Origin: Verrucomicrobiota bacterium
Lineage (GTDB): Bacteria > Verrucomicrobiota > Verrucomicrobiia > Limisphaerales > J093
Length of the DNA stretch: 64,000 nucleotides
NCBI GenBank assembly: GCA_022710935.1
Contig: JAKLFY010000004.1
Span: 62,001 to 126,000 of the forward strand
Direction of reading: 5' to 3'
Below the pieces are notes generated by a model that searched no databases, was not told the origin of the DNA, and saw only the letters and a program-made list of their open reading frames with translations. The translations under genes were made by a program, and so were the position numbers. Numbering within the stretch: the first letter of the stretch is position 1; every line of letters begins with the position of its first letter. Of this stretch, positions 19,438-27,213 are shown piece after piece.

Positions 19438-19613
19438 GTTCATGGTCCTCAAGCGCATTCAACTGTTGAGTTTTAACCCGTCCCGTGAACTGTGTATCCG
19501 TAGCCGCGGACGTAAGTCCGCGCCATCTCGCTCCGCAAAGACGGGAATCAGCGCCGACTCACGTCGGCGGCTACAAACCGGTTCATGGTCCCCAGTGCGC
19601 ACTCAACCGTTGA
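19438..19613. repeat. Gap between moxR and DUF58: palindromic direct repeats around a 75-bp double-hairpin element
   Basis: A roughly 33-bp sequence beginning GTTCATGGTC occurs at 19438-19470 and again at 19581-19613 (about 80 percent identical, one indel). Each copy contains the palindrome TCAAC-N-GTTGA (19459-19469 and 19603-19613). Between them, 19500-19574 is a 75-bp unit with inverted ends GTAGCCGC/GCGGCTAC and two perfect hairpins, GCGGAC-GTAA-GTCCGC and GCCGAC-TCAC-GTCGGC. The palindromes could bind a regulator, or the flanks could mark an insertion of the inner unit; the sequence alone cannot decide. Confidence 0.65.
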
Positions 19614-19629
19614 ATCGCAGCGCCTCCCC

Positions 19630-20610
19630 ATGAAGCGCGCCCCGTCACATCACCTCCCGCCGCCGATTCGGACCGAGGGGAGCGCGTCACCGGGCCGCGC
19701 GCCCGCCTCGCACGGCGCGACCGAAATCATGCGGCGGGTGCGCCTGGTCGAGCTGCGCGCCCGGCGGTTCGTGGAAGATCTGCTCGCCGGCCCCTACCGT
19801 TCGGTGTTTCGGGGTCGGGGGCTCGAATTCGACCAGGTCCGCGCCTACGAGCCGGGAGATGACGTGCGCAGCATCGACTGGCACACCACAGCCCGCACGG
19901 GGGCTGTTCAGATCAAACAGAGCGTCGAGGAACGATCGCTGACGGTGATGCTGGCGGTGGATGTGAGCGCCTCGGGCGATTTCGGGTCGGTGCCGCAGAG
20001 CAAACGCGAGCTGGCCGCCGAGCTGGCGGCGGTCCTCGCCCTCAGCGCGGTCCTGAACAACGACCGTGTGGGACTGCTGCTCTTCACGGACGCCGTCGAG
20101 TGCTATCTCGCGCCCCGCACCGGGCGCCGCCAGGCCCTCGCCATTGTCTCGGCCATCCTCACACACCAGGCCCGTTCACCCCGCACCTCGCTGCGCCAGG
20201 CCCTCCAGATCCTCGGCAACGCGCTGCAACGGCGCGCGACGGTGTTTGTGCTGTCGGATTTCTGCGACGACGGATTCGAGCGCGCGCTGCGTCTGGCCGC
20301 GCGGCGCCACGACGTGGTTGCCATGTGTGTCCATGACCCCGTCGAGGCGCGCCTGCCGGAGGTCGGGTGGCTCGTGTGCGAGGATGCGGAAACGGGAGAG
20401 GTGGTCGAGTTGAATACCCGCGACCCCGCCGTGCGGCACGCCTTCGAGACGCAGCGCCTGGCCCGAACCGCGCGTCTGACCGACATCTTCCGCCGTGCCG
20501 GCGTCGAGAGCGTCACCTGTCAGACCAATCAGCCCTATCAGCGCGCCCTGCTTCAGTTCTTCGAACAACGCCTGCGCCGACTCCGACTGGCGCCCCCCGC
20601 GGACGGATGA
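19630..20610 (+). CDS. DUF58 domain protein of the MoxR/Bat operon
   Basis: The DUF58 core is clear: GRGLEFDQVRAYEPGDDVRS, IDWHTTARTG and a vWA-like fold (LTVMLAVDVSASGDFGS; ATVFVLSDFCDDGFERALRL). Unlike the DUF58 protein at 3484-4815 it has no membrane segments, so it is probably cytoplasmic and membrane-associated through partners. The ATG at 19630 follows the repeat gap. The stop overlaps the next gene by ATGA. In related operons MoxR and DUF58 precede BatA/BatB, as here. Confidence 0.9.
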   Translation: MKRAPSHHLPPPIRTEGSASPGRAPASHGATEIMRRVRLVELRARRFVEDLLAGPYRSVFRGRGLEFDQVRAYEPGDDVRSIDWHTTARTGAVQIKQSVEERSLTVMLAVDVSASGDFGSVPQSKRELAAELAAVLALSAVLNNDRVGLLLFTDAVECYLAPRTGRRQALAIVSAILTHQARSPRTSLRQALQILGNALQRRATVFVLSDFCDDGFERALRLAARRHDVVAMCVHDPVEARLPEVGWLVCEDAETGEVVELNTRDPAVRHAFETQRLARTARLTDIFRRAGVESVTCQTNQPYQRALLQFFEQRLRRLRLAPPADG

Positions 20611-21146
20611 ACGAGACGAACCTCATCGAGGATCTGCGCTTGCTCTCGCCCCCCAGTTTCGGTTGGGCGCTTGCCGCGGCGGCGGTGGCGGCCTGCGGCC
20701 TCCTTCTGGCTCTGGCCCTCCGTGGCAAGGCGCGGCGCGAGCGGACATCACCCCCCGGGACGCCGGACGCCCCCGCGCCGTGGGATTGGGCCCTGGCCGA
20801 GCTCGAACGTTTCACCGGTCTGTTGCGAACGGATCGGTCGCGCGACTACGGCATCGCCGCCACCGGCGTTCTCCGCGGCTATGTCGAGGCGCGCTATGGA
20901 TTGCGCGCCCCGCGCCTGACGACCGAGGAGTTCCTCACGGCGGCGGGGGCGTCGGACGCCCTTCCCGCGGCGGACCGGCAGCACCTGGGGCGGTTCCTTC
21001 AATTGTGCGATCTGTGCAAGTTCGGACGCTACGTGGCGGGTGTCGGCGAGTTGCAGGAGCTCCACGCAGCGGCTCTTGCGTTTGTCCTGCGGTCGCGTCC
21101 GGAGTCCGACGCCGCCCCCAGGAAGGCAAGCACCCATGCCGAGTGA
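20607..21146 (+). CDS. DUF4381-type membrane protein
   Basis: The 179-residue protein has one N-terminal transmembrane helix (FGWALAAAAVAACGLLLALA), then a cytoplasmic helical domain: WDWALAELERFTGLLRTDRS, VLRGYVEARYGLRAPRLTTE and FLQLCDLCKFGRYVAG. This pattern is that of DUF4381, a regular member of MoxR-DUF58-BatAB operons. The ATG at 20607 overlaps the DUF58 stop. A 99-bp gap precedes batA. The exact function of DUF4381 is unknown. Confidence 0.82.
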   Translation: MNETNLIEDLRLLSPPSFGWALAAAAVAACGLLLALALRGKARRERTSPPGTPDAPAPWDWALAELERFTGLLRTDRSRDYGIAATGVLRGYVEARYGLRAPRLTTEEFLTAAGASDALPAADRQHLGRFLQLCDLCKFGRYVAGVGELQELHAAALAFVLRSRPESDAAPRKASTHAE

Positions 21147-21245
21147 TCTGGCAAAACCGGGCCGATCTGATCGGTCGGTGCGCCATCGCGGCGCGCGCCC
21201 AGGCCAACCGACCGTCGTGAACTCGGTTCGGGGAAGGACGCGCCC

Positions 21246-22199
21246 ATGAGTGATGGGTTCCGTTTCGCCTCGCCGGCCTGGCTGCTTGCCCTGGCCCTGC
21301 TGGCGCTGCTCGCCTGGCGCCGCGGGCGCGCCGGACCAGGCGCGGCCCTCGTCTTCAGCTCGGCCCTTGTGCTGCGTCCTGCCGCGCAGGCGGTGCGCCG
21401 CGCCCCGGGGCGCGCGGTGCTGGCCCCGCGGCTGGGCGTCCTGGCCTTGGTGATCCTGGCCCTGGCACGCCCCCAAGTCCCGAAAGCCGAGATGCGGGAA
21501 GACGCGCGCGGAATTAACCTGATGCTGGCTCTGGATTTCTCGGGCACGATGCGGACTCGGGACTTTCTCCTGGACGGGCGCCAAGTCACCCGCTCGGCCG
21601 CCCTGCAGCGCATTTCCGCCGAGTTCATCCGCACGCGCCCCCACGATCGCATCGGCCTGGTCTGCTTTGACCGCGACGCCTATCTGGCCAGTCCGCTGAC
21701 GCTCGATCACCAATGGCTGCTTGAACGATTGGCCGGCGAGACCAACGGCGTCGGAACCGATGTCGGGTCAGGGCTCGTCGTGGCCGCCCACCATCTCCAG
21801 CGCCACACCAACGAGACCCGCGTCGTTCTCCTGGTCACCGATGCCGAGAACATCAGCGCCGGCCCCGAGCCGGAAGCCGTGGCTGAAGCGCTGCATGGGC
21901 TGGGCATCCGGCTGCATTGCATCCAGCTCCTCAGTCCGCAGGAGGCCGCGCCCGGCGATGAATTGAGCGAGGCGTTGACCCACGCCGCCGCCCGGACGGG
22001 CGGCGAGTTCTTCCGGGTACGGAGCGGGGCGGACCTGCGGGCCGTTTCCAGGGCCATCGACCGGCTCGAGAAGCAGAAGCTCAGCGATCTGCGGCAGAAG
22101 GGATGGCGCGAGCTCTTTCCATGGCTCGGGTGGGCGGCCCTCGGCTTGTTATTCATCGAGCAGGCCCACTCGCACACGCGCGGACGGAGGCTGCCATGA
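21246..22199 (+). CDS. batA: BatA-like vWA membrane protein
   Basis: An N-terminal hydrophobic hairpin (PAWLLALALLALLAWRRG; LGVLALVILALARPQVP) precedes a von Willebrand A domain: INLMLALDFSGTMRTRD, THNETRVVLLVTDAENIS and a C-terminal helix (LFPWLGWAALGLLFIEQA). The MIDAS motif reads DFSGT, with Thr where the last Ser of DxSxS is usual; the change is conservative. BatA is part of the Bacteroides aerotolerance-type membrane complex. It overlaps the next gene by ATGA. Confidence 0.88.
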   Translation: MSDGFRFASPAWLLALALLALLAWRRGRAGPGAALVFSSALVLRPAAQAVRRAPGRAVLAPRLGVLALVILALARPQVPKAEMREDARGINLMLALDFSGTMRTRDFLLDGRQVTRSAALQRISAEFIRTRPHDRIGLVCFDRDAYLASPLTLDHQWLLERLAGETNGVGTDVGSGLVVAAHHLQRHTNETRVVLLVTDAENISAGPEPEAVAEALHGLGIRLHCIQLLSPQEAAPGDELSEALTHAAARTGGEFFRVRSGADLRAVSRAIDRLEKQKLSDLRQKGWRELFPWLGWAALGLLFIEQAHSHTRGRRLP

Positions 22200-23224
22200 C
22201 ATTCGGCGCACCCATCTGCCTGTGGCTATTGTCTCTCCTCGCGGCGGGTTTGCTGCTCTTTCGGCTTTGGGCGGGGCGCCGGGCCCGCCGCGATCTCGAG
22301 GCGAGCTTCCGTTCCCCGTTGCTGCCGCGCCTGCTCCGTTCGGTAAACTACCGGCGTCGGAGATGGAAGCTGGCTCTGCTTATGGCCGGGGTGCTGGCGC
22401 TGGGAGTGGCACTGGCCCGACCGCAATGGGGACGTCGACAGATCGAGCTCGAGCAAACGGGCATCGACCTGGTCATCGCTCTGGACGTTTCACGCTCGAT
22501 GCTCGCCGCGGATGTCGCAGGGACGAACCGGCTCACCGTGGCGGCCGATGCCATCGAACGTCTGCTGGCCGGATTGGGCGGAGATCGGGTTGGGCTGGTG
22601 ATCTTCGCCGGAGAAGCTTTTGCGGCCGCTCCGCTGACCCGAGATCACAGCGTCATCGCACGCGCGATCGAGTCGGCGGTTCCCGGCACGGTGTCCGACC
22701 CGGGCAGCAACCTGCAGCAAGCAATCGAAGAATCGCTCAAGGGCTTCGATCGTGAGACGCGCGGTCCGCGCGCCCTCCTGCTGGTCAGCGATGGCGAGCA
22801 GTTGCAGGGCGACGCGATCGGGGCCGCGCGCGCGGCGCGCGCGGCAGGGCTGCGCGTGCACACGGCCGGAGTCGGATCGGCGCTGGGCGCTCGCGTGCCG
22901 GCGCCGAGGTGGGGTGCCGCGGGCTTTGTCAGGAACTCATTGGGCCGCGAGGTGGTCTCACGGCAGGATGAACTGCGATTGCAGCGCATTGCCGAGGCTG
23001 GAGGCGGCGTGTACACGCGTCTGGACGCGCGCCATAGCACGGCTTTGAGCGGGTGGTTTCGACAAACCGCTGCCGGCTTGCCACGGTCGACGGCGAAGCG
23101 GATCCTCAATGAACCGCAGGAGCGCTTCCAATGGCCGCTGGCGGTGGCGCTGGCATTGCTCGGCGCGGAATGGTGGCTGGGCGACCGGCGAAGCGGTGGC
23201 GGCAGAGACCGAATGAAGTTTTGA
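22196..23224 (+). CDS. batB: BatB-like vWA membrane protein
   Basis: N-terminal transmembrane segments (ICLWLLSLLAAGLLLFRLW; LALLMAGVLALGVALARPQW) precede a canonical vWA domain with intact MIDAS (LVIALDVSRSMLA), the conserved Thr region (VGLVIFAGEAFAAAPLTRD), GTVSDPGSNLQQAIEESL and LLLVSDGEQLQGDA. The C-terminal helix (FQWPLAVALALLGAEWWLG) returns to the membrane. It overlaps batA by 4 bases and is followed after 13 bp by the TPR gene. It probably heterodimerises with BatA; the physiological role of the complex is still debated. Confidence 0.88.
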   Translation: MTFGAPICLWLLSLLAAGLLLFRLWAGRRARRDLEASFRSPLLPRLLRSVNYRRRRWKLALLMAGVLALGVALARPQWGRRQIELEQTGIDLVIALDVSRSMLAADVAGTNRLTVAADAIERLLAGLGGDRVGLVIFAGEAFAAAPLTRDHSVIARAIESAVPGTVSDPGSNLQQAIEESLKGFDRETRGPRALLLVSDGEQLQGDAIGAARAARAAGLRVHTAGVGSALGARVPAPRWGAAGFVRNSLGREVVSRQDELRLQRIAEAGGGVYTRLDARHSTALSGWFRQTAAGLPRSTAKRILNEPQERFQWPLAVALALLGAEWWLGDRRSGGGRDRMKF

Positions 23225-23237
23225 TCAATTCGCAGGC

Positions 23238-24812
23238 ATGGTTGACACACAACGAGTCGGCCCGATCCTGAGACTGCTGTTCGTCGGTGCGGCGCTGATG
23301 GCGTCTCGCCTGCCCTCGGCGGGCGCCGACATCTCCCCTTCGCCATGGGATGCCTATAACCGGGGCGTCCGGGCCTACGCGGCAGGTCAATACTCCGCGG
23401 CGTTTGACTGTTGGCGGGATCTCACCTCGCAGCCGCTGCCGCGCCGGCTCCGGTCGGCGGTCTGGTTCCAGTCGGGCAACGCCCAGTTCCGGCTGGGCGA
23501 ACCGCACGAGACCAATGCGCCCGAGCAGGCGGTCGAATGGTGGCGCCGCGCGCTCGAATCCTATCGCGTCGCTCTCGAACGAAGTCCGCGCCACGGCGCC
23601 ACCCGGCACAACTACGACCTGGTGCGGCGGCGATTGGCCCGCGTGTTGCATCGGCTTGGGATGGAGGCGCTCGAGGCGGCGCAGAAGCAGCCTCTCGATC
23701 CGGCAATCGACCTGCTCGAAGATGGTCTGGCGAAGGCCGACGAAGCGGTTCTGTGGCATCCCGAGGATGGGGCGCTGCGCGTCGATCTGGAGCGGATCGA
23801 GGCGGCTCTCAAGGAGCGGTGGATCGAGCGCGCCGCCGGGGCGGAAGCTAAAGGCGACGTCGAGGCGGCGCGCAATACGAGCTGGGGGGACCTGGAAGCC
23901 GAGTCGAAGTACCGCGCCGCGCTCGAGGATCTGGGGGCGGCACGCGCGCGAGCGGATGCCACGGCCCAACCCGAGGATCGCGCGTCTGCCCCAGCCTCTC
24001 CCCAACCGGCAAAGCTCGACGAGGCCGCTGTCCGTGGGGAAGTGCGCGTGCGCGAGAAACTGTCGGATCTCCTGACTCGAATGGGGCGGCGGGAACAGAA
24101 GACAGGGGATGAAAACTCGAAGTGGGACACGGGATCGGCGATCGAGCCCTACGAGGCCGCGCTCGGCCATTTCCGCGAAGCCCTCGAAGTTCGGACCGAT
24201 CACGAGGGCGCCCGGCGGGGCCAACTCGAAGTGCGCGCGGCGCTCGAGGCACTGCACGTGCGCCTCGGCAACACGGAACTCGAAGAAGGACGCGACCGGT
24301 TGGCGCGCAAGAGTCCGGAGGCGGCGCCGCGGCTGATGGCGGCGCTGGACAACTTCGAGGCCGCGCGAGGGCTGAATCCGGACAACGCGGAGGCGAATGC
24401 TGGCGCGGCGGAGGCGCGCCGCTTGCTGCCCGAGGCACTGGTGCTTGCCGGGCAGCGGGCCGTGGCCGGAGGCGAGCAGGCGGAGGAACACCGCCCCGGG
24501 GAAGCCCTCGGGCACTATCAGGACGCGCAGACGGCCTTTGAACAGGCCTTGGAGCTCGAGCCCGGGCAGGAGCCCGCCCGCGAGGGTCTGCAAGAAGTCG
24601 AGCCCCGGATCGCGCGTTTGCGCGAGCGGGTCGCCCTCGAGGCGGAGCAGGCCGCCCGGCAACGCACGCTGCGGGACGGACAACCATCGACACTCGAAGA
24701 GCTGCTGGGCCAGGCCAGCGAGCGGCAGCAGGAACGCGAGGGCGAGTGGGATCGGCGCCGCCAGCGCGCCCGGAAGGAAACCGGGACGCGCCGCAGCGCG
24801 CTCGACTGGTGA
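23238..24812 (+). CDS. BatC-like secreted TPR protein
   Basis: A signal peptide (LRLLFVGAALMASRLPSAGA) precedes a helical protein of 524 residues with TPR-like repeats (AYNRGVRAYAAGQYSAAFDC; SGNAQFRLGEPHETNAPEQA; YRVALERSPRHGATRHNYDL) and a charged, Glu/Arg-rich C-terminus (ERQQEREGEWDRRRQRARKE). It holds the BatC position in the operon but is much longer than a typical BatC. No BatD gene follows, because the next gene is convergent. The long charged tail is unusual and could interact with other complex members. Confidence 0.78.
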   Translation: MVDTQRVGPILRLLFVGAALMASRLPSAGADISPSPWDAYNRGVRAYAAGQYSAAFDCWRDLTSQPLPRRLRSAVWFQSGNAQFRLGEPHETNAPEQAVEWWRRALESYRVALERSPRHGATRHNYDLVRRRLARVLHRLGMEALEAAQKQPLDPAIDLLEDGLAKADEAVLWHPEDGALRVDLERIEAALKERWIERAAGAEAKGDVEAARNTSWGDLEAESKYRAALEDLGAARARADATAQPEDRASAPASPQPAKLDEAAVRGEVRVREKLSDLLTRMGRREQKTGDENSKWDTGSAIEPYEAALGHFREALEVRTDHEGARRGQLEVRAALEALHVRLGNTELEEGRDRLARKSPEAAPRLMAALDNFEAARGLNPDNAEANAGAAEARRLLPEALVLAGQRAVAGGEQAEEHRPGEALGHYQDAQTAFEQALELEPGQEPAREGLQEVEPRIARLRERVALEAEQAARQRTLRDGQPSTLEELLGQASERQQEREGEWDRRRQRARKETGTRRSALDW

Positions 24813-24823
24813 GGGGTGCGGAA

Positions 24824-24836
24824 GGGCGCGGCGCCC
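24824..24836. terminator. Short GC-rich hairpin between convergent genes
   Basis: GGGCGC and GCGCCC (24824-24836) could form a compact hairpin in the 30 bp between the TPR gene and ppk2. There is no U-tract on either strand, so a terminator role is weakly supported. Confidence 0.25.
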
Positions 24837-24842
24837 GGGCCG

Positions 24843-25739
24843 TCACTCCTCGAGCAACGCCTGTTTCGCCGCAACGAGTTCCTTGCGCTTGTCTTTGTCG
24901 ACTTCCGGGTAGGCGAGTTCGAGGGAGGCAAGCGTCTCGATCACCGCCGCCGCGACCACGGCGCGTGTGAACCACTTGTGGTCGGCCGGCACCACATACC
25001 ACGGGGCCTCCGGTGTCGCGGTGTGGCGGATCATCTCCTCGTACGCCGCCATGTACTCGCGCCAGAATCCCCTTTCCTGAACGTCGGTCGACGAGAACTT
25101 CCAGTTCTTCTCCGGCTTCTCGATCCGTTCGAGGAACCGTCGCTTCTGTTCCTCTTTCGAGACGTGGAGGAAGAACTTGCGCACGACGATGCCATTGCGG
25201 GTGAGGTAGCGTTCGAAGCTGCGGATATCCTGGAAACGTTCGTCCCAGATTCGCCGGGTCACCAATTCGGCTGGAAGACGCTGCCTCTCGAGCAGCTCGG
25301 GATGCACCCGCACCACCAGCGTCTCTTCATAGTAACTGCGGTTGAAGATGCCGATGTGGCCGCGGTTGGGCAGGTGTTGAAAGCAGCGCCAGAGGTAGTC
25401 GTGATCCAGTTCCTCGGCGCTCGGCGCCTTGAAAGACATCACCTGGCATCCCTGCGGGTTCACGCCCGACATCACGTGCTTGATGGCGCTGTCCTTGCCG
25501 GCCGCATCCATCGCCTGGAAGATCAGCAGCAGCGCCCAGCGATTGTCCGCGTAAAGCCTGTCCTGAAACTCCGCCAGGGCCTGAATCCCCTCCTCCAGGG
25601 CTTCCGCCACCCTGGACTTGTCCTCGCGCTTGAGCCACAGGGTGTCATCCGGATCGATCTTCTTGAGACGGAACTCCTTGCCGTCCGTCACGCGAAACGG
25701 CTGCGTCAGCTTGCGACACTTCTTTTGGATGGACTTCAT
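24843..25739 (-). CDS. Polyphosphate kinase 2 family enzyme
   Basis: The 298-residue protein has the PPK2 Walker A (IFQAMDAAGKDSAIKHVMSG), Walker B and lid regions (IGIFNRSYYEETLVVRVHPE; FFLHVSKEEQKRRFLERIEK) and KNWKFSSTDVQERGFWREY. PPK2 enzymes transfer phosphate between polyphosphate and nucleotides (AMP, ADP or GDP). The single-domain form fits a class I or III enzyme, and the substrate cannot be set from motifs alone. It is cytoplasmic. A repeat (25761-25834) lies just upstream of its start. Confidence 0.9.
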   Translation of the reverse strand: MKSIQKKCRKLTQPFRVTDGKEFRLKKIDPDDTLWLKREDKSRVAEALEEGIQALAEFQDRLYADNRWALLLIFQAMDAAGKDSAIKHVMSGVNPQGCQVMSFKAPSAEELDHDYLWRCFQHLPNRGHIGIFNRSYYEETLVVRVHPELLERQRLPAELVTRRIWDERFQDIRSFERYLTRNGIVVRKFFLHVSKEEQKRRFLERIEKPEKNWKFSSTDVQERGFWREYMAAYEEMIRHTATPEAPWYVVPADHKWFTRAVVAAAVIETLASLELAYPEVDKDKRKELVAAKQALLEE

Positions 25740-25760
25740 GTTGTGCCTGAGTCTGCTCTC

Positions 25761-25834
25761 CTGACCCGCATAGCAGACATCCTGCGAGGTCTGACCGCCC
25801 TGTGTACGAACGGGGCGTAAAACATGCGGGTCAG
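25761..25834. repeat. CTAGCCCGCAT-family repeat, copy at 25.8 kb
   Basis: The 74-bp unit is bounded by CTGACCCGCAT and ATGCGGGTCAG. Its interior (CTGCGAGGTCTGACCGCC) matches the copies at 58956-59028 and, inverted, 31664-31736 and 44036-44109. The TGA stop codon of the cupin gene (25831-25833) lies inside its right end. It occupies the upstream region of ppk2. Confidence 0.85.
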
Positions 25835-26223
25835 GGGGTTTCGATCAGGATGTCGGATACCACATCCGGGCTTTGGCGATCGTGCACTTGATCGGAGAAT
25901 GCGATCACCACCATCGGGCGGGCACCGGTGTTCTGCATCGCGTGCGGAACGCCGGGCGGGAAGACAAACCTCCAGGCCTGGCCATCCGGCACCTGGATTT
26001 CCTCGATGCCCGACTCGCGACGGATGCACACCCGGGCGGGCCCCAGAACAACCGAGACTTCCGTGGCGCGCCGATGCCAGTGGTTGCCCCGCACGGCCCC
26101 AGGTTCGGTGAGGACAACGTGGCAGTTGCGCTGCCGGATCAGCACATCGGCATCCACCGGCTCGAACAACACACCCCGCGGATCGCAACGCACCGAAACC
26201 GGTTGATGCGAGCCCGGGTCCAT
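25831..26223 (-). CDS. Small cupin-domain protein
   Basis: The 130-residue protein is a single cupin: PGAVRGNHWHRRATEVSVVL carries the metal-binding His pair of motif 1 and WRFVFPPGVPHAMQNTG the His of motif 2. The fold resembles sugar-nucleotide ketoisomerase/WxcM-type cupins, although an enzymatic role cannot be claimed. I used the Met at 26223 because the cupin starts soon after; the frame is open further upstream. Its stop codon comes from the end of a repeat (see 25761-25834), so the original C-terminus may have differed. Confidence 0.75.
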   Translation of the reverse strand: MDPGSHQPVSVRCDPRGVLFEPVDADVLIRQRNCHVVLTEPGAVRGNHWHRRATEVSVVLGPARVCIRRESGIEEIQVPDGQAWRFVFPPGVPHAMQNTGARPMVVIAFSDQVHDRQSPDVVSDILIETP

Positions 26224-26270
26224 GAGAGGCGGGGGCTCCACGGGATCGGTTGGCTTCGAGATGGGCCCAT

Positions 26271-26318
26271 CTAGCCCGGTTGCGGTTCCTCGCGAAGCGT
26301 GCAAAATGACCGGGCTAG
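26271..26318. repeat. 48-bp palindromic repeat with CTAGCCCGGT ends, copy 1
   Basis: Perfect 10-bp inverted ends, CTAGCCCGGT and ACCGGGCTAG, flank a 28-bp interior (CGGTTCCTCGCGAAGCGTGC). A second copy lies at 44106-44152. The lipoprotein gene's TAG stop (26315-26317) lies within the right end. Confidence 0.8.
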
Positions 26319-26788
26319 GGGTTCACGGCTTTCTTCGCAGCGTCGCCCGCGTCCTTGGCCGCATCCTTGGCAGCGTCTCCGACCGCCTTGACCGCCTCGC
26401 CTGCGGCCTTGCCGGCATCCTCGCCCACCTTCTTGACGGCATCGACGGCCTGGCCGGCGGCTGCGCCAATTTTGGCCTGCACCTGGGCCAGGAGATCCTT
26501 CACAGCTTTCTGCTGCTCGGGCGTGAACTTCAGGTTCGAGGCAGCGGCCTTCAGCGACGCGACCGCCCCTGCGTAGTCGCCTGCCTTGACCGCGGCAATC
26601 GCCTTCTTGACATCGCCCGTGTCTTCCTCGGCAGCCCCCGAGAATGCGGATTCGATCTGGGCAACGTCGATGGCAGGAGCCGTCGTGGCGCCTTCGATGC
26701 TGGATTCGGAATCTGGCTTCGAGCAGCCGGTCACGGCCAGAAGAGCGGACACGGCGATGATTGTGAGACTGAGCAGAGATCGTTTCAT
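26315..26788 (-). CDS. Small lipoprotein with Ala/Lys-rich helical tail
   Basis: The lipoprotein signal (SLTIIAVSALLAVTGCSKPD) has a lipobox ending AVTGC. The mature protein has a TPR-like middle (AIAAVKAGDYAGAVASLKAA; FTPEQQKAVKDLLAQVQAKI) and a low-complexity tail of Ala/Lys/Asp heptad-like repeats (AAKDAAKDAGDAAKKA), probably an amphipathic helix. It is presumably anchored in a membrane facing the periplasm. Its TAG stop is supplied by the CTAGCCCGGT repeat, so the last residues (AVNP) may not be ancestral. The function is unknown. Confidence 0.78.
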   Translation of the reverse strand: MKRSLLSLTIIAVSALLAVTGCSKPDSESSIEGATTAPAIDVAQIESAFSGAAEEDTGDVKKAIAAVKAGDYAGAVASLKAAASNLKFTPEQQKAVKDLLAQVQAKIGAAAGQAVDAVKKVGEDAGKAAGEAVKAVGDAAKDAAKDAGDAAKKAVNP

Positions 26789-27209
26789 TTGGTTTATCGA
26801 GTTTCTGATGTTTCCGACCGTTAATCGGCACATTGCCTCACCCTTCGCACAAAAGCAAGGCCGCATGAGCCCGCATGAGTAAACGCCCTTGTCGGTGGGA
26901 AGCGAGTCTGCGCCGCGTGGGGGCACGCGGCCTACAGAATGGGCATCATCGGCTTGTAGGCCGGGTCCCCTGACCCGGCGCCTGGACCGATGTCTGTCCC
27001 CGCGCCGCGTGGGGGCACGCGGCCTACAGCCTGAGTCTCCATCCTCTGTAGGCCCGGTGCCCTCACCGGGCGACAGAACATCGACAACAGTCCGACGCAC
27101 ACCTTGGCGGAGGCTCAGGCTCCGCGGTGGTCAAGAATCGGCGAAACGGGAGGCTGGTCCGGATTTCTCACGACCGGTCAGATGACATCAAATGTTGGTG
27201 AGAAATGGG
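26789..27209. other. Gene-free 421-bp stretch of interspersed repeats
   Basis: No coding sequence with recognisable features lies here. 26789-26909 is plain upstream sequence of the lipoprotein gene. 26910-27072 is filled with double-hairpin repeat units, and 27160-27213 holds a palindrome that ends in the neighbouring gene's stop codon. Short open frames across it follow the repeats and are not credible genes. Confidence 0.8.
26910..27072. repeat. Cluster of double-hairpin repeat units
   Basis: 26955-27029 is a full unit nearly identical to 3266-3340: hairpin GCCGGGTCCCCTGACCCGGC, linker, then hairpin CCGCGTGGGGGCACGCGG, with outer TGTAGG/CCTACAG. Half-units flank it: the second hairpin alone at 26910-26937 and a variant of the first, GTAGGCCCGGTGCCCTCACC, from 27048 to 27072. 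This mosaic suggests local duplication or recombination among units. Confidence 0.8.
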
Positions 27210-27213
27210 CTAG
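27160..27213. repeat. ATTTCTCAC palindrome with CTAGCCC end, copy 1
   Basis: ATTTCTCAC (27163-27171) and GTGAGAAAT (27199-27207) form inverted arms. The right end GGGCTAG supplies the TAG stop of the GH106-like gene (27210-27212). The interior CCGGTCAGATGACATCA matches, inverted, the copy at 37171-37216. Confidence 0.75.

Noticed and set aside
26910-27072. CRISPR array
   Set aside because: The repeated units are palindromic, unequal and lack regular unique spacers; no cas gene is nearby.
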